14,522 nt of DNA from JAOUEE01 sp051011595 (GTDB taxonomy: Bacteria > Actinomycetota > Acidimicrobiia > Acidimicrobiales > SHLQ01), in contig JBPCTQ010000061.1 of the NCBI GenBank assembly GCA_051011595.1, positions 1 to 14,522 on the forward strand. The letters are read 5' to 3'. The position numbers were made by a program, and so were the translations under genes. A model generated the notes under the pieces. That model was not told where the DNA came from. It worked only from the letters and a program-made list of their open reading frames with translations, and searched no databases. Positions 7,149 through 14,522 of the stretch are shown one piece after another (position 1 is the stretch's first letter; each line of letters opens with the position of its first letter).

Positions 7149-7479
7149 GGCATGGTCCCCCCGGTTGGCGTCGAGGGTCAGCCTTACCGTCCGGAGGTCG
7201 GGTGCGCCAGCCCGTGCCCGGGCGACGGGGTTCGGTACGCCCCTGCTCGCCGCTCGCCTTCTCGGCCGGGTGGGCGACCCCCCCACGTGGACTGACCTGC
7301 TCGAAACGGTCACAACTGGCTCGTCAGGTGGGTCGTCCGGCCCAAATCGGCGGGTCCGTCGGGCGGCCGGCCTCAAGGACAGACTGACCCGCGTCGACCC
7401 TGAGAACAGTCATGTCGCGCCCGTCGCCACTCCGACCAGGCCTTCGCGCCGGTCTCCGCCCCTCGCGGGTGGACTGGGG
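7149..7479. other. Divergent intergenic region, 331 bases
   Basis: It separates the minus-strand amidohydrolase operon from the plus-strand signal peptidase fusion and must hold promoters for both, but no convincing -35/-10 pair is visible on either strand. It contains an interrupted dyad TGACC-N10-GGTCA (7294-7312), a possible regulator site. A weaker pair GACTG/CAGTC (7382-7411) could form a loose stem. The plus-strand frame is open through the whole gap, but the translation is low-complexity and rich in Arg, Pro, Gly and Ser with no domain, as expected by chance in such GC-rich DNA. Confidence 0.4.
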
Positions 7480-10400
7480 ATGAGGCGCGTCTCGGGCCTA
7501 CTGGCCGCGCTCGTTACCGCCGCGGCCGTGGTGGTCATGGCCGGCCTGGCGCTGGGGTACCGAACGGTGATCATCACCACCGGCAGCATGGGTGACACCA
7601 TCCCGGCCGGGTCGTTGGTCATCGCGGCACCTCAGGCCGGATCGACGGTTGCCGTCGGCGACGTCGTGGTGATGCAGCGGCCGGGCCTGACGCCGGTCAC
7701 TCACCGGGTGACCGAGCTCCACCAGGTGGACGGTGTGGCGGTGGCCGTCACCAAGGGTGACGCCAACGAGAGTGCCGACGCGGCACCGTACGCGCTCGAA
7801 GGCGAACAGTTGGTGGCCCGTTGGTCGATGGCCGGTCTGGGAACGGTGATCGCGGCGCTGGCTCAGCCCGTCGTGCTCTTCTTGTTGTTCGCCGGTCTGA
7901 TCGGGGCCGCTCTGGTGTGGGTGCTAGGTCGAGTCTGGCGGAACCCGGCCGAACCGATCGCGGCGGCGCCGACGCCGACGAAGGGACGGACCCGGATCGC
8001 CGCCGGGGTGGCGCTGGTGGTGTTGGTGGCGACCACCGGACTGGGATGGGCCCTTTTCCGGGCCACCGATTCGGTGGACGGCAACATCTTCGGCGCCGGC
8101 TCGTGTTACGAGGCCGAGGTGGCCTCGGTGCAATCGGGCAGTGCGATCAACGGTGGTGCCGGCGCCCAGCTCATCACCATCGCGGCCGTGGACCCGGCTC
8201 GATCGTTCGTGCAGTTCAGCGTGCGGTCGTCGGCCAATGAGCCGGCCGATTCGCTGGTGCGAGGTCGCCTGGCCGGCGCCACCTCGATCGAGTTCCTGCG
8301 CCAGACCGATGCCGGAGTTGCGCCACCGATCACCATTGAATGGTCGGTGGTCGAGTACCGCTGTGGTGTCTCGGTACAGCGGGGCGTGATGAGCGGCAGC
8401 GGGACGACCACGATGGACGCCACCATTACTGCGGTGGATGCGAGCCGGTCCTTCGTGCTCACCAGCCACGCGCCCGAGGCCGGAGCCAGCACCCTCGACG
8501 GCTCGTCGTTTGCGACCGTCGAGCTGGCCGACCCCACCACGATGCGGTTCACCACCGAAGCCGGCCATGCCCTGTCGGCGGGAGCCACCTATGCCTGGCA
8601 AGTGGTCGAGTTCTCCTCCAGCGCCGACGCCGGCGTGCAGAGCCAAATGGCCTCGCTCGGTGGGATCGACACTGCGGTGACCGTCACCCTGCCCTCCCCC
8701 GTCGACCTGGCGTCGAGCTTCGTGTTGGTCTCCAGCCGCACGGACGCCACCGGCACCACCATCGAGGACCGGCTGGTCGAGGCGCATCTGTCTTCGCCCA
8801 CCACGGTGATGGTCAGCCGGCAAGCCACCGGTGCCAACCTGCGCCTTCACGTCCAGGTGGTCTCGTTGACCGAGGGGTCGATCGTGCGTCATGGCACCGT
8901 GGGCATGATCGGGGGCGAGATCACCAAAGCGGTGTCGGTCGATCGCTTCGACCCGACCCGAGCCACGGCGTTCTCGAGTGTGCAGGGGCCCGGTTCGGCG
9001 AGTTTCGGCCACACCACCGCCGTGGGTGACGACGTGCTCGGTGCGGCTTCGGCCACCTTCGCCGTCACTGACGCCCAGACGGTGACCCTCACCCGCGACG
9101 CGTCGCCGTCGGCGGCTCGCTGGGGCTGGCAGCTCGTGGAGTGGGGCGGCCCGCAGTGGTGGGACCCCCAGTTCCCCTACCGCCAACGTATCGATGTGGA
9201 CGCCAGCACCGATGCGTCACCCAACGGGTACAGCGTCCCCCTCACGTTCGACCACGAAGCCCTGGTGACGGCCGGTCTGGCCCGAGCCGACGGTGACGAC
9301 CTGCGTATCGTGCGATGGGACGGCGCCACCTGGACCGAGCTCGATCGCATCCTCGACGAGTCGGTCGGATGGGATGACGTGGCCACCACCCTGTGGTTCC
9401 AGACCCAGGACGCCATTGCCGCCAACAGCACCATCTCGTACTGGATGTACTACGGCGACGACACCCCCACCCCGCCGCCGGCCGATCCCGAGAACGTGTG
9501 GTTGTTGTACGAGACCTTCGAGTCGGGCACACTCGGCGACTTCTCCGATCGAACCGGCGGCACGGCCTGGTACACGGCCGATCCTTGGACCCGGAGAATC
9601 CCGATCACCGTCGACAGTGCGTCGGTGGCGGCCGTCGAGGCGGGCATGGTGGTGGCCGTCCATGTCACTGATCCGGCGCTCAGCGGCGCTCGGGCCGATG
9701 GAGCCGACCTCCGTTTCACCACGCCGGGCGGGGTGTTGTTGCCATTCGAGATCGAGTCGTGGGACTCCGCCGCAGGCGACCTGGTGGCCTGGGTGCAACT
9801 GCCCACTTTGTCGGCCACCGTCGACACCTCGTTGTGGCTGTACTTCGGAGCCGCCAACGCCCCCGATGCCCAGGACCTCCGCGCCGTGTGGGCCGGACCC
9901 GCGCTCGGTGTGTGGCACTTCGATCGTGACCCGGTGGGCCCGGCTCCTCAGGTCGACGATCACTCGACCGGCCATCTCGAAGGGTTGGCCCGGGGCACGT
10001 TCGGTCCGGGCGATCGGGTCGCCGGCATCATCGGCCCGGCCCTCGACTTCGACGGCGACGGCGACGTCGTCGTCTTGCCGGCAACCGACCTCGGTTCGGT
10101 CGCGTCGTTCACCCTGTCGACATGGTTCCGGGCCGACACGGTGGCCGCCGACCAGGTCCTGATGGCGAAGGCCACCAGCGCCGGAGATTCGACCTTCGAA
10201 CTGAGACTACGTAGCGGCGGCGCCCTCGAGGCCACCGTCGAGCTCGACGGTTTGCCGGTCACGCTGGCCGGTCCGGCCGTGGCTCCCGGCGTGTGGCAGT
10301 ACGTGGCAGTGGTGTGGGACGGAACCGACCTGACGATGCGCACCCGAGGTCACCCGACCGGCACGATCGCCGGGGTCGGCTCGCTCACACCCGGCGAGCA

Positions 10401-10935
10401 ACCACTCACCCTGGCCGGCTACCTCGACGGCAGCCAGTCCTTCGACGGCACCCTCGACGAGACCCGACTGGAACCCGTGGCCCGAACGGCCGCGTGGTTC
10501 TCCACCACCGCGAACAACGGGGCCCAGCCGACCTTCGCCACCCACGGGGCGGTGGAGGTGGGGACGTGGTTCGATCAGGGCAGCTGGACCTACCGCAAGC
10601 CCGTCGTCGTCGACGGCAGCCAGGTGTCCGGCACCGTCACCGGGTTCCCCGTTCTGGTCCAGATCACCGATCCCGACCTGGCCGCCCACGCCATGGCCGA
10701 TGGTCGCGACGTCGTCTTCACCGGCGCCGACGGAACCACTCGATTGCCCCATGAGATCGAGTCCTGGGATGGCGGAACGGGCACGTTGAGCGCCTGGGTC
10801 AAGGTGCCCACGCTGTCGGCCGGCACCGACGAAACGCTGTTCGTGTACTTCGGGAACGCCGGCGCCGTCGACCAGGAAACACCCCAGACCGTTTTTGGCG
10901 ACGATCACGACGGCGTCTGGCACTTCACCGACTGA
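7480..10935 (+). CDS. SipW/Sec11-type signal peptidase fused to repeat, DUF2341 and LamG extracellular domains
   Basis: A 1151-residue protein. Residues 1-150 are a type I signal peptidase of the S26B (Sec11/SipW) type: TM1 about 5-27, catalytic Ser36 (TGSM), His75 (VTHRV) and an acidic pair Asp94/Asp100. The Ser-to-His distance of 39 equals that of yeast Sec11. The usual SMxPT proline is Asp39. TM2 is about 120-150. After a Pro/Ala/Thr linker comes a third membrane segment (172-193) ending in ALFRATDSVDGNIF (191-204), much like the cleavage motif of the next gene's product. Then come four modules of about 84 residues (217-556), DUF2341-like domain 1 (about 559-670), DUF2341 domain 2 (703-805), LamG (810-about 1020) and DUF2341 domain 3 (1034-1140). 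The protein stops right after GVWHF, where a second LamG should begin. ATG 7480 directly precedes the basic MRR and TM1, with GGTGGA 6 bases before it. It likely cleaves the next gene's product, and perhaps itself. Confidence 0.82.
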   Translation: MRRVSGLLAALVTAAAVVVMAGLALGYRTVIITTGSMGDTIPAGSLVIAAPQAGSTVAVGDVVVMQRPGLTPVTHRVTELHQVDGVAVAVTKGDANESADAAPYALEGEQLVARWSMAGLGTVIAALAQPVVLFLLFAGLIGAALVWVLGRVWRNPAEPIAAAPTPTKGRTRIAAGVALVVLVATTGLGWALFRATDSVDGNIFGAGSCYEAEVASVQSGSAINGGAGAQLITIAAVDPARSFVQFSVRSSANEPADSLVRGRLAGATSIEFLRQTDAGVAPPITIEWSVVEYRCGVSVQRGVMSGSGTTTMDATITAVDASRSFVLTSHAPEAGASTLDGSSFATVELADPTTMRFTTEAGHALSAGATYAWQVVEFSSSADAGVQSQMASLGGIDTAVTVTLPSPVDLASSFVLVSSRTDATGTTIEDRLVEAHLSSPTTVMVSRQATGANLRLHVQVVSLTEGSIVRHGTVGMIGGEITKAVSVDRFDPTRATAFSSVQGPGSASFGHTTAVGDDVLGAASATFAVTDAQTVTLTRDASPSAARWGWQLVEWGGPQWWDPQFPYRQRIDVDASTDASPNGYSVPLTFDHEALVTAGLARADGDDLRIVRWDGATWTELDRILDESVGWDDVATTLWFQTQDAIAANSTISYWMYYGDDTPTPPPADPENVWLLYETFESGTLGDFSDRTGGTAWYTADPWTRRIPITVDSASVAAVEAGMVVAVHVTDPALSGARADGADLRFTTPGGVLLPFEIESWDSAAGDLVAWVQLPTLSATVDTSLWLYFGAANAPDAQDLRAVWAGPALGVWHFDRDPVGPAPQVDDHSTGHLEGLARGTFGPGDRVAGIIGPALDFDGDGDVVVLPATDLGSVASFTLSTWFRADTVAADQVLMAKATSAGDSTFELRLRSGGALEATVELDGLPVTLAGPAVAPGVWQYVAVVWDGTDLTMRTRGHPTGTIAGVGSLTPGEQPLTLAGYLDGSQSFDGTLDETRLEPVARTAAWFSTTANNGAQPTFATHGAVEVGTWFDQGSWTYRKPVVVDGSQVSGTVTGFPVLVQITDPDLAAHAMADGRDVVFTGADGTTRLPHEIESWDGGTGTLSAWVKVPTLSAGTDETLFVYFGNAGAVDQETPQTVFGDDHDGVWHFTD
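8128..9148 (+). repeat. Four tandem copies of an approximately 84-residue extracellular module
   Basis: Within the peptidase fusion, modules begin at residues 217, 299, 386 and 469 (periods 82, 87, 83). Each opens with a V-(Q/R)-x-G/Q-like turn (VQSG, VQRG, VQSQ, VRHG). Most have a central D-x-(S/T)-(R/S)-S-F-V strand, as in VDPARSFV, VDASRSFV and PVDLASSFV. Each closes with a hydrophobic strand of the form W-x-V-V-E (WSVVE 288, WQVVE 373, VQVVS near 458, WQLVE 550). Copies are diverged at the DNA level, so the duplication is old. The pattern suggests a beta-sandwich module; I do not recognise a named family. Confidence 0.6.
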
Positions 10936-11053
10936 CCGGGCGGGCTTCGAGAACAGGTCGAATGGCCTATGCCGGGTGGGCGGCTGTCCCATACAGAGCC
11001 GGCCCGTTCGCGTCGAAGAAAAGGGGGTCCGCCGACCCATATCGGATCCTTCG
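10936..11053 (+). terminator. Gap with a strong imperfect hairpin (10978-11005)
   Basis: In the 118 bases after the fusion gene, GGGCGGCTGT (10978-10987) can pair with ACAGAGCCGGCCC (10993-11005) around a CCCAT loop. This gives ten base pairs with a 2-base and a 1-base bulge. There is no T-run after it, so it could be a GC-type attenuator or terminator, or a processing structure that sets the ratio of the large fusion to the small downstream protein. A second small stem GGGTC-CGCC-GACCC follows at about 11024-11037. Confidence 0.3.
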
Positions 11054-11662
11054 ATGCCCGCCCGCCGCATTGGCCCTGATCATGGTCGATCAGTAGCCGC
11101 CAAGATGTTGCTCAGCCTGACGGCTGCCCTCGCGGCTGTCGCCACTCTGGTGGCGGTGTCACTGGCCCTCTACACCGACACCGAAACGGTGCCGGGCAAC
11201 ACCTTCGTCTCCGACACGGTCGACCTCACCGCCACGCCGGCCACGGCGGTGGTTTCGATGCCCGTGATGCTGCCTGGAGACCGGGTCACCGCGCCGGTGA
11301 CGGTCACCAACAGCGGTGGGGCCGAGCTTCGCTACGCCATGACGTCTACGACCACCGAGGACGTGCTGGCGGGCGAACTGGTACTCACTGTTCGAATAGG
11401 GGTCAGCAACTGTTCCAACGTCGGGTTCCTGGCCGACGGGACGGAGCTGTCGGTCGGTCGGCTGGGCTCGGTGGCGGCGACCGCAGTGTTCGGAAACGTA
11501 GCCTCCGGCGGCGACGTCGGTGACCGAGTGCTGCCGTCGGCCGCGTCGGAGACATTGTGCCTCCAGGTGGAGCTGCCGCTGTCGGCGCCTGACAGCACCG
11601 AAGGCTTGTCGACGACGGCCACCTTTACGTTCGAGGGCGAACAGACGGCCAACAACCCGTGA
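11054..11662 (+). CDS. TasA/camelysin-like protein with SipW-cognate signal peptide
   Basis: A 202-residue secreted protein. The N-terminus has a basic stretch (MPARR...R12...K17), a hydrophobic segment (18-39) and then ALYTDTETVPGNTF (38-51) followed by TVDL (55-58). This is the hallmark of SipW-processed proteins such as TasA and camelysin (CalY): an aromatic-x-D pair at the membrane exit, then GNTF and a T-x-DL strand. The mature part is a small beta domain with the typical GDRVTAPVTVTNSGGAELRYAM segment (75-96) and two cysteines (120, 169) that could form a disulfide. TasA-type proteins form fibres or matrix components, and that role is inferred here. The start is uncertain: ATG 11054 keeps the basic n-region but has no clear ribosome binding site; ATG 11105 (185 residues) is the alternative. 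It lies 118 bases after the matching peptidase and overlaps the next gene by GTGA. Confidence 0.78.
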   Translation: MPARRIGPDHGRSVAAKMLLSLTAALAAVATLVAVSLALYTDTETVPGNTFVSDTVDLTATPATAVVSMPVMLPGDRVTAPVTVTNSGGAELRYAMTSTTTEDVLAGELVLTVRIGVSNCSNVGFLADGTELSVGRLGSVAATAVFGNVASGGDVGDRVLPSAASETLCLQVELPLSAPDSTEGLSTTATFTFEGEQTANNP

Positions 11663-14522
11663 TCGATCGTCGCCGTAGAGGTCGGGCGTCGCTGCTGGTG
11701 TTCGCCCTGGCGACAGCCCTGCTCGCCACGGTCGGCGCCGAGACAGCACCGGTTGGTGCGGCCGCGCCGGTGATCACCACCGCGCTGTCGGGTCACTGGA
11801 CCCTCGACGACGGGTCGGGGGCGACGGTGGCCGACGGGACGATCAACGGCAACGACGGCAGCCTGGCGGGCGACCCCGGATTCGTCGGCGGGGTTCGCCG
11901 GACGGCCCTCGACTTCGACGGTAACGATCGGGTCGACATCGCCGATCCGATCGGCGGTGAGCTCGACTTCGGTTCCGGCGACTTCAGTGTCTCGTTCTGG
12001 GTGGTCACCGACCAGAACCCCAGCTCGGACGTGGCGCTGATCCACAAGCTGTCGTCCGGGGGCGGGGCAACGGGCTGGGCCGTCTGGTTGACGCCGGGCG
12101 GCACCCTGCGGGCCGACATCGAGACCACGACCGACTCGATCTCTATTCCCGCCGCCATCGTGAACACCGGCCGGTGGCACCACGTCGTGCTCCGGCGCCA
12201 ATCCGGCGCGGCCAGCGTGTTCGTGGACGGGCTGTCCACGGCCATCGCCCCGGTATCCGGGTCGGTCGACAACGCCGAGCCCGTGCGTCTGGCCCAGGCC
12301 GGCCCGAGCGAGCCTGGACTCGACGGTCGCCTCGACGAGGTGTCGATGTACGGCCGGTCGCTCTCGCCCGCCGAGGTCGACGCCCTGGGCATCGAAGTGC
12401 TCGAGGTCAACGACACCAGTGACGGCGTCGACCTGGTCATCGGTGATGGTGTCTGCGACACCGGCGGAGTCAACAGCGAGGGTCGCCCCGAGTGCACCCT
12501 GCGCGCCGCGCTGGCTGAGGCCAACGCCACCGCCGCCATCGGCTCCATCTCCTTCGCCATCCCCACGACGGACCTGGGCCACGCGGGAGGGGTGTGGGCC
12601 ATCGAGCCGGCCTCTCCGCTGCCTCAGCTGGCCTCCGACATCAACGTCGATGCCACCACCCAGCCGGGGTACAGCGGAGCTCCGGTGGTGAACCTCGACG
12701 GCGGTCTGCTCACTGTCGACCTGGCCAACTCTGGGTTGACCATCGGGACGGCCGGTGCCGGCGCATCCATCCGAGGTCTGGCCATCACGGCTTTCGGCAA
12801 CGACGCCATCCAGACACGAGCCGACAGTGTGACCATCGAGGACAACTACATCGGCGTGCTGCCCGACGGCACAACCGGGCGGGGCAACCAGAGCGAGGGC
12901 ATCATCGTGTTCGGCACCGCCCTCGGCACCACGATCAGGCGCAACCTGATCGGTGCCAACCCGAATGCCGCCGTAGCCCTCAACGGCGACTCCCGTGGAT
13001 CGGTGGTCCAGGGCAACATCATCGGAACGGACCCGTCCCGGACCGTCAGCCTGCCCAACGGCCAGGCCATCTGGTCCGACACCACCGGGACCGCGCTCAT
13101 CGGGGGCATCAACCCCGGCGAGGGCAACATCCTGGTCAACAGCCTCGGCGATGCCATCGAGGTCCGCACCGACGGCGCTCGTCTGTCGATCGTGGCCAAC
13201 GAGATCGCCGGCAACGGTCAACTCGGCATCGATCTCGGCACCGACGGCGTGCCGACACCCAACGACGTGGGTGACCTCGACACCGGACCCAACCAGTTGA
13301 TGAACTTCCCGGTGATCACGTCGGCGACCGCATCGGCCGGCACCATCGACATCGACTACGACCTGGATCTGCGGTCGGGCAACTACCGGGTCGAGTTCTA
13401 CGCCAACCCGTCGGGCGGCGACCCGTCGTTCTACGGCGAGGGCGAGGTCCTGGTCGGTTTCGCGCTCGAGTCGCACCTCGGCGCCGGGACCGAGTCGTTC
13501 TCCACGTCGGTGCCCGGCGCGGCCGGCGATCTCATCACCGCTACCGTCACCGAGACCAAGACCGGCAACGAGTTCGGTGCCACGTCGGAGTTCTCGCTGG
13601 GGACGCTGGTGGCGGCCACGGTGCAGGCGGTGGTGAATTCGACCGGTGATGCGGCCGACGTGGCTCCTGGCGACAACACCTGCGACACCGGCGCACTCAA
13701 CGCCACAGGCAACCCGGAGTGCACCCTGAGAGCGGCCATCGAGGAAGTCAACGCCGCGGGTCTCGTCGACGACATCGTCTTCGCCATCCCCACGGCCGAC
13801 GCCGGCCACACTGCCGGCCGCTGGACGATCTCGCCCCTTTCACCGCTGCCCGGACTGGGTGCCGGTTCCACCGTCGACGGCTCGACCCAACCCGGCCACT
13901 CGTCGAACACCGTTGACTCGCCCGGCCCGTCCAATGCCGTCATGGCCGTGTCCATCGACGGATCCTCGGCCGGCACGACCGACGGCCTGGTGCTGCAGGG
14001 TGACCTGGTGACCGTGCGAGGTCTGGTGGTCAACGGCTTCGATGGCCGGGGGGTTGTCCTCAATGGCGACGACGGCGATGTGGCCGAGGTGTACGTGGGT
14101 ATCGCCGCCGACGGTTCCGCCGCCGTTCCCAACACCGGAGACGGCGTGGCGATCATCGGCAACCGAGGCCGCCTCGGTGGTCCTGCGCCGGACGACCGAG
14201 TCGTGGTGTCGGGTAATGGCGGTCACGGCATCGTCATCGGCGGCGATGACGCGGGCGTCTGGGGCTCGATCGTGGGACTCGACGCGGCCACCACGACGTC
14301 GATCAAGAACGGGCGCAACGGCATTCGCATCCCGGGATCCACCAACGCCAGCATCGGCGCCGTCGGGGCCGGCAACGTGATCTCGGGTAACACCGACTCA
14401 GGATCGAGCGCCGACGGTTTCTACATCACCGGCGGCGGCGGACACGTGGTCCAAGCCAATCTGATCGGGACCAACGATGTCGGCGCTTCGCTCGGCAACT
14501 ACAACGCGGGACTGGCCATCGA
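11659..14522 (+). CDS. Secreted LamG and tandem CSLREA/beta-helix surface protein (3' end outside window)
   Basis: Open to the window edge (954 codons). The GTG start overlaps the previous stop as GTGA, so translation is probably coupled; no separate ribosome binding site is visible. A classical Sec signal peptide follows: IDRRRRGR, a hydrophobic core (11-25) and a likely cleavage after VGAA (about 32-35). Residues 44-243 form a LamG/concanavalin-like domain (LDFDGNDRVDI, WHHVVLRR, LDGRLDEVSMYGR). Two long modules follow, each opening with a CSLREA-like box: Cys266...ECTLRAALAEANA (278-290) and Cys675...ECTLRAAIEEVNA (687-699). Each continues into a parallel beta-helix with NxIG turns. A beta domain at 548-650 (MNFPVITS) closes module 1. 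Such proteins are surface adhesins or fibres; no catalytic residues are evident. Unlike its neighbour it has no SipW-type motif, so ordinary signal peptidase should process it. Confidence 0.82.
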   Translation, partial: MIDRRRRGRASLLVFALATALLATVGAETAPVGAAAPVITTALSGHWTLDDGSGATVADGTINGNDGSLAGDPGFVGGVRRTALDFDGNDRVDIADPIGGELDFGSGDFSVSFWVVTDQNPSSDVALIHKLSSGGGATGWAVWLTPGGTLRADIETTTDSISIPAAIVNTGRWHHVVLRRQSGAASVFVDGLSTAIAPVSGSVDNAEPVRLAQAGPSEPGLDGRLDEVSMYGRSLSPAEVDALGIEVLEVNDTSDGVDLVIGDGVCDTGGVNSEGRPECTLRAALAEANATAAIGSISFAIPTTDLGHAGGVWAIEPASPLPQLASDINVDATTQPGYSGAPVVNLDGGLLTVDLANSGLTIGTAGAGASIRGLAITAFGNDAIQTRADSVTIEDNYIGVLPDGTTGRGNQSEGIIVFGTALGTTIRRNLIGANPNAAVALNGDSRGSVVQGNIIGTDPSRTVSLPNGQAIWSDTTGTALIGGINPGEGNILVNSLGDAIEVRTDGARLSIVANEIAGNGQLGIDLGTDGVPTPNDVGDLDTGPNQLMNFPVITSATASAGTIDIDYDLDLRSGNYRVEFYANPSGGDPSFYGEGEVLVGFALESHLGAGTESFSTSVPGAAGDLITATVTETKTGNEFGATSEFSLGTLVAATVQAVVNSTGDAADVAPGDNTCDTGALNATGNPECTLRAAIEEVNAAGLVDDIVFAIPTADAGHTAGRWTISPLSPLPGLGAGSTVDGSTQPGHSSNTVDSPGPSNAVMAVSIDGSSAGTTDGLVLQGDLVTVRGLVVNGFDGRGVVLNGDDGDVAEVYVGIAADGSAAVPNTGDGVAIIGNRGRLGGPAPDDRVVVSGNGGHGIVIGGDDAGVWGSIVGLDAATTTSIKNGRNGIRIPGSTNASIGAVGAGNVISGNTDSGSSADGFYITGGGGHVVQANLIGTNDVGASLGNYNAGLAI
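12397..14522 (+). repeat. Tandem duplication of a 409-residue CSLREA/beta-helix module
   Basis: Module 1 starts near 12397 and module 2 near 13621. Equivalent landmarks (VN strand, CDTG, ECTLRAA, FAIPT, SPLP, TQPG) lie 1227 bases apart at the CSLREA box. Conservation is clear in protein but diverged in DNA. Module 2 is cut by the window end; further copies may lie beyond it. Confidence 0.7.

Noticed and set aside
7149..7376. Upstream extension of the amidohydrolase to 7376
   Set aside because: The added residues are arginine-rich with no barrel element, and the recognisable first strand begins 7 residues after ATG 7148.
7361..7410. Similarity of this gap to 10978-11020 (GGGCGGC ... CGCGTCGA) as a shared leader or riboswitch
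   Set aside because: The alignment needs gaps and rests on short GC words. I saw no conserved c-di-GMP riboswitch core, so chance is the better explanation.
7147..7479. 111-residue N-terminal extension of the signal peptidase fusion
   Set aside because: It would overlap the amidohydrolase start, has low-complexity Arg/Pro/Ser composition and would leave no promoter space; the peptidase fold starts at MRR (7480).
10895..11053. TasA-like gene starting at ATG 10895 inside the fusion gene
   Set aside because: It would put about 53 residues of unrelated sequence before a signal peptide that must be near the N-terminus.
11332..13809. 825-codon open frame on the minus strand
   Set aside because: It lies opposite the TasA-like and beta-helix genes, and its Val/Gly/Asp/Arg-rich sequence has no recognisable fold. 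It is a shadow frame.

Overview
The DNA is very GC-rich, with strong G/C bias at third codon positions, GTG starts, tightly overlapping genes and protein families typical of Actinomycetota. These include an MmpL-type RND transporter, a SipW-type signal peptidase with a TasA-like substrate, and DUF2341/LamG surface proteins. I infer an actinobacterium, perhaps of the Acidimicrobiia; the class is a guess from flavour, not from any marker gene.

Left part (1-3885). A divergent promoter region carries at least three overlapping inverted repeats. It separates the first 11 codons of a probable TetR-type regulator, leaving the window on the minus strand, from an MmpL-type exporter (145-2466). A carotenoid cleavage oxygenase follows on the same strand 48 bases later (2515-3885). 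The two plus-strand genes look like one regulated transcript.

Middle (3890-7148). A minus-strand operon converges on the oxygenase with a 4-base gap. In transcription order it encodes an amidohydrolase-2-like protein that has lost most of its metal ligands, a zinc-free MDR oxidoreductase of the CurA/leukotriene B4 dehydrogenase type, and a DHA2-like MFS transporter. The first junction is an ATGA overlap. The second is best explained by a CTGA overlap with a CTG start preceded by a strong ribosome binding site. The set looks like enzymes plus a transporter for a small organic molecule; the substrate cannot be read from the sequence.

Right part (7480-14522). After a 331-base divergent gap comes the most unusual region: three genes for surface or secreted proteins. 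The first encodes a SipW/Sec11-type (S26B) signal peptidase joined in the same reading frame to a large extracellular part: four copies of an approximately 84-residue module, three DUF2341-like domains and one LamG domain. Between the peptidase and the extracellular part lies a third membrane segment whose end closely resembles the SipW-cognate cleavage motif of the next gene, a TasA/camelysin-like protein. The first gene may therefore encode both the protease and its own substrate. The third gene overlaps the second by GTGA and encodes a Sec-secreted LamG protein with two tandem CSLREA-like/beta-helix modules; it runs off the window. Together they suggest a dedicated system that makes and releases fibre or adhesin-like surface proteins.

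I saw no tRNA, rRNA, CRISPR array, insertion sequence or phage gene.
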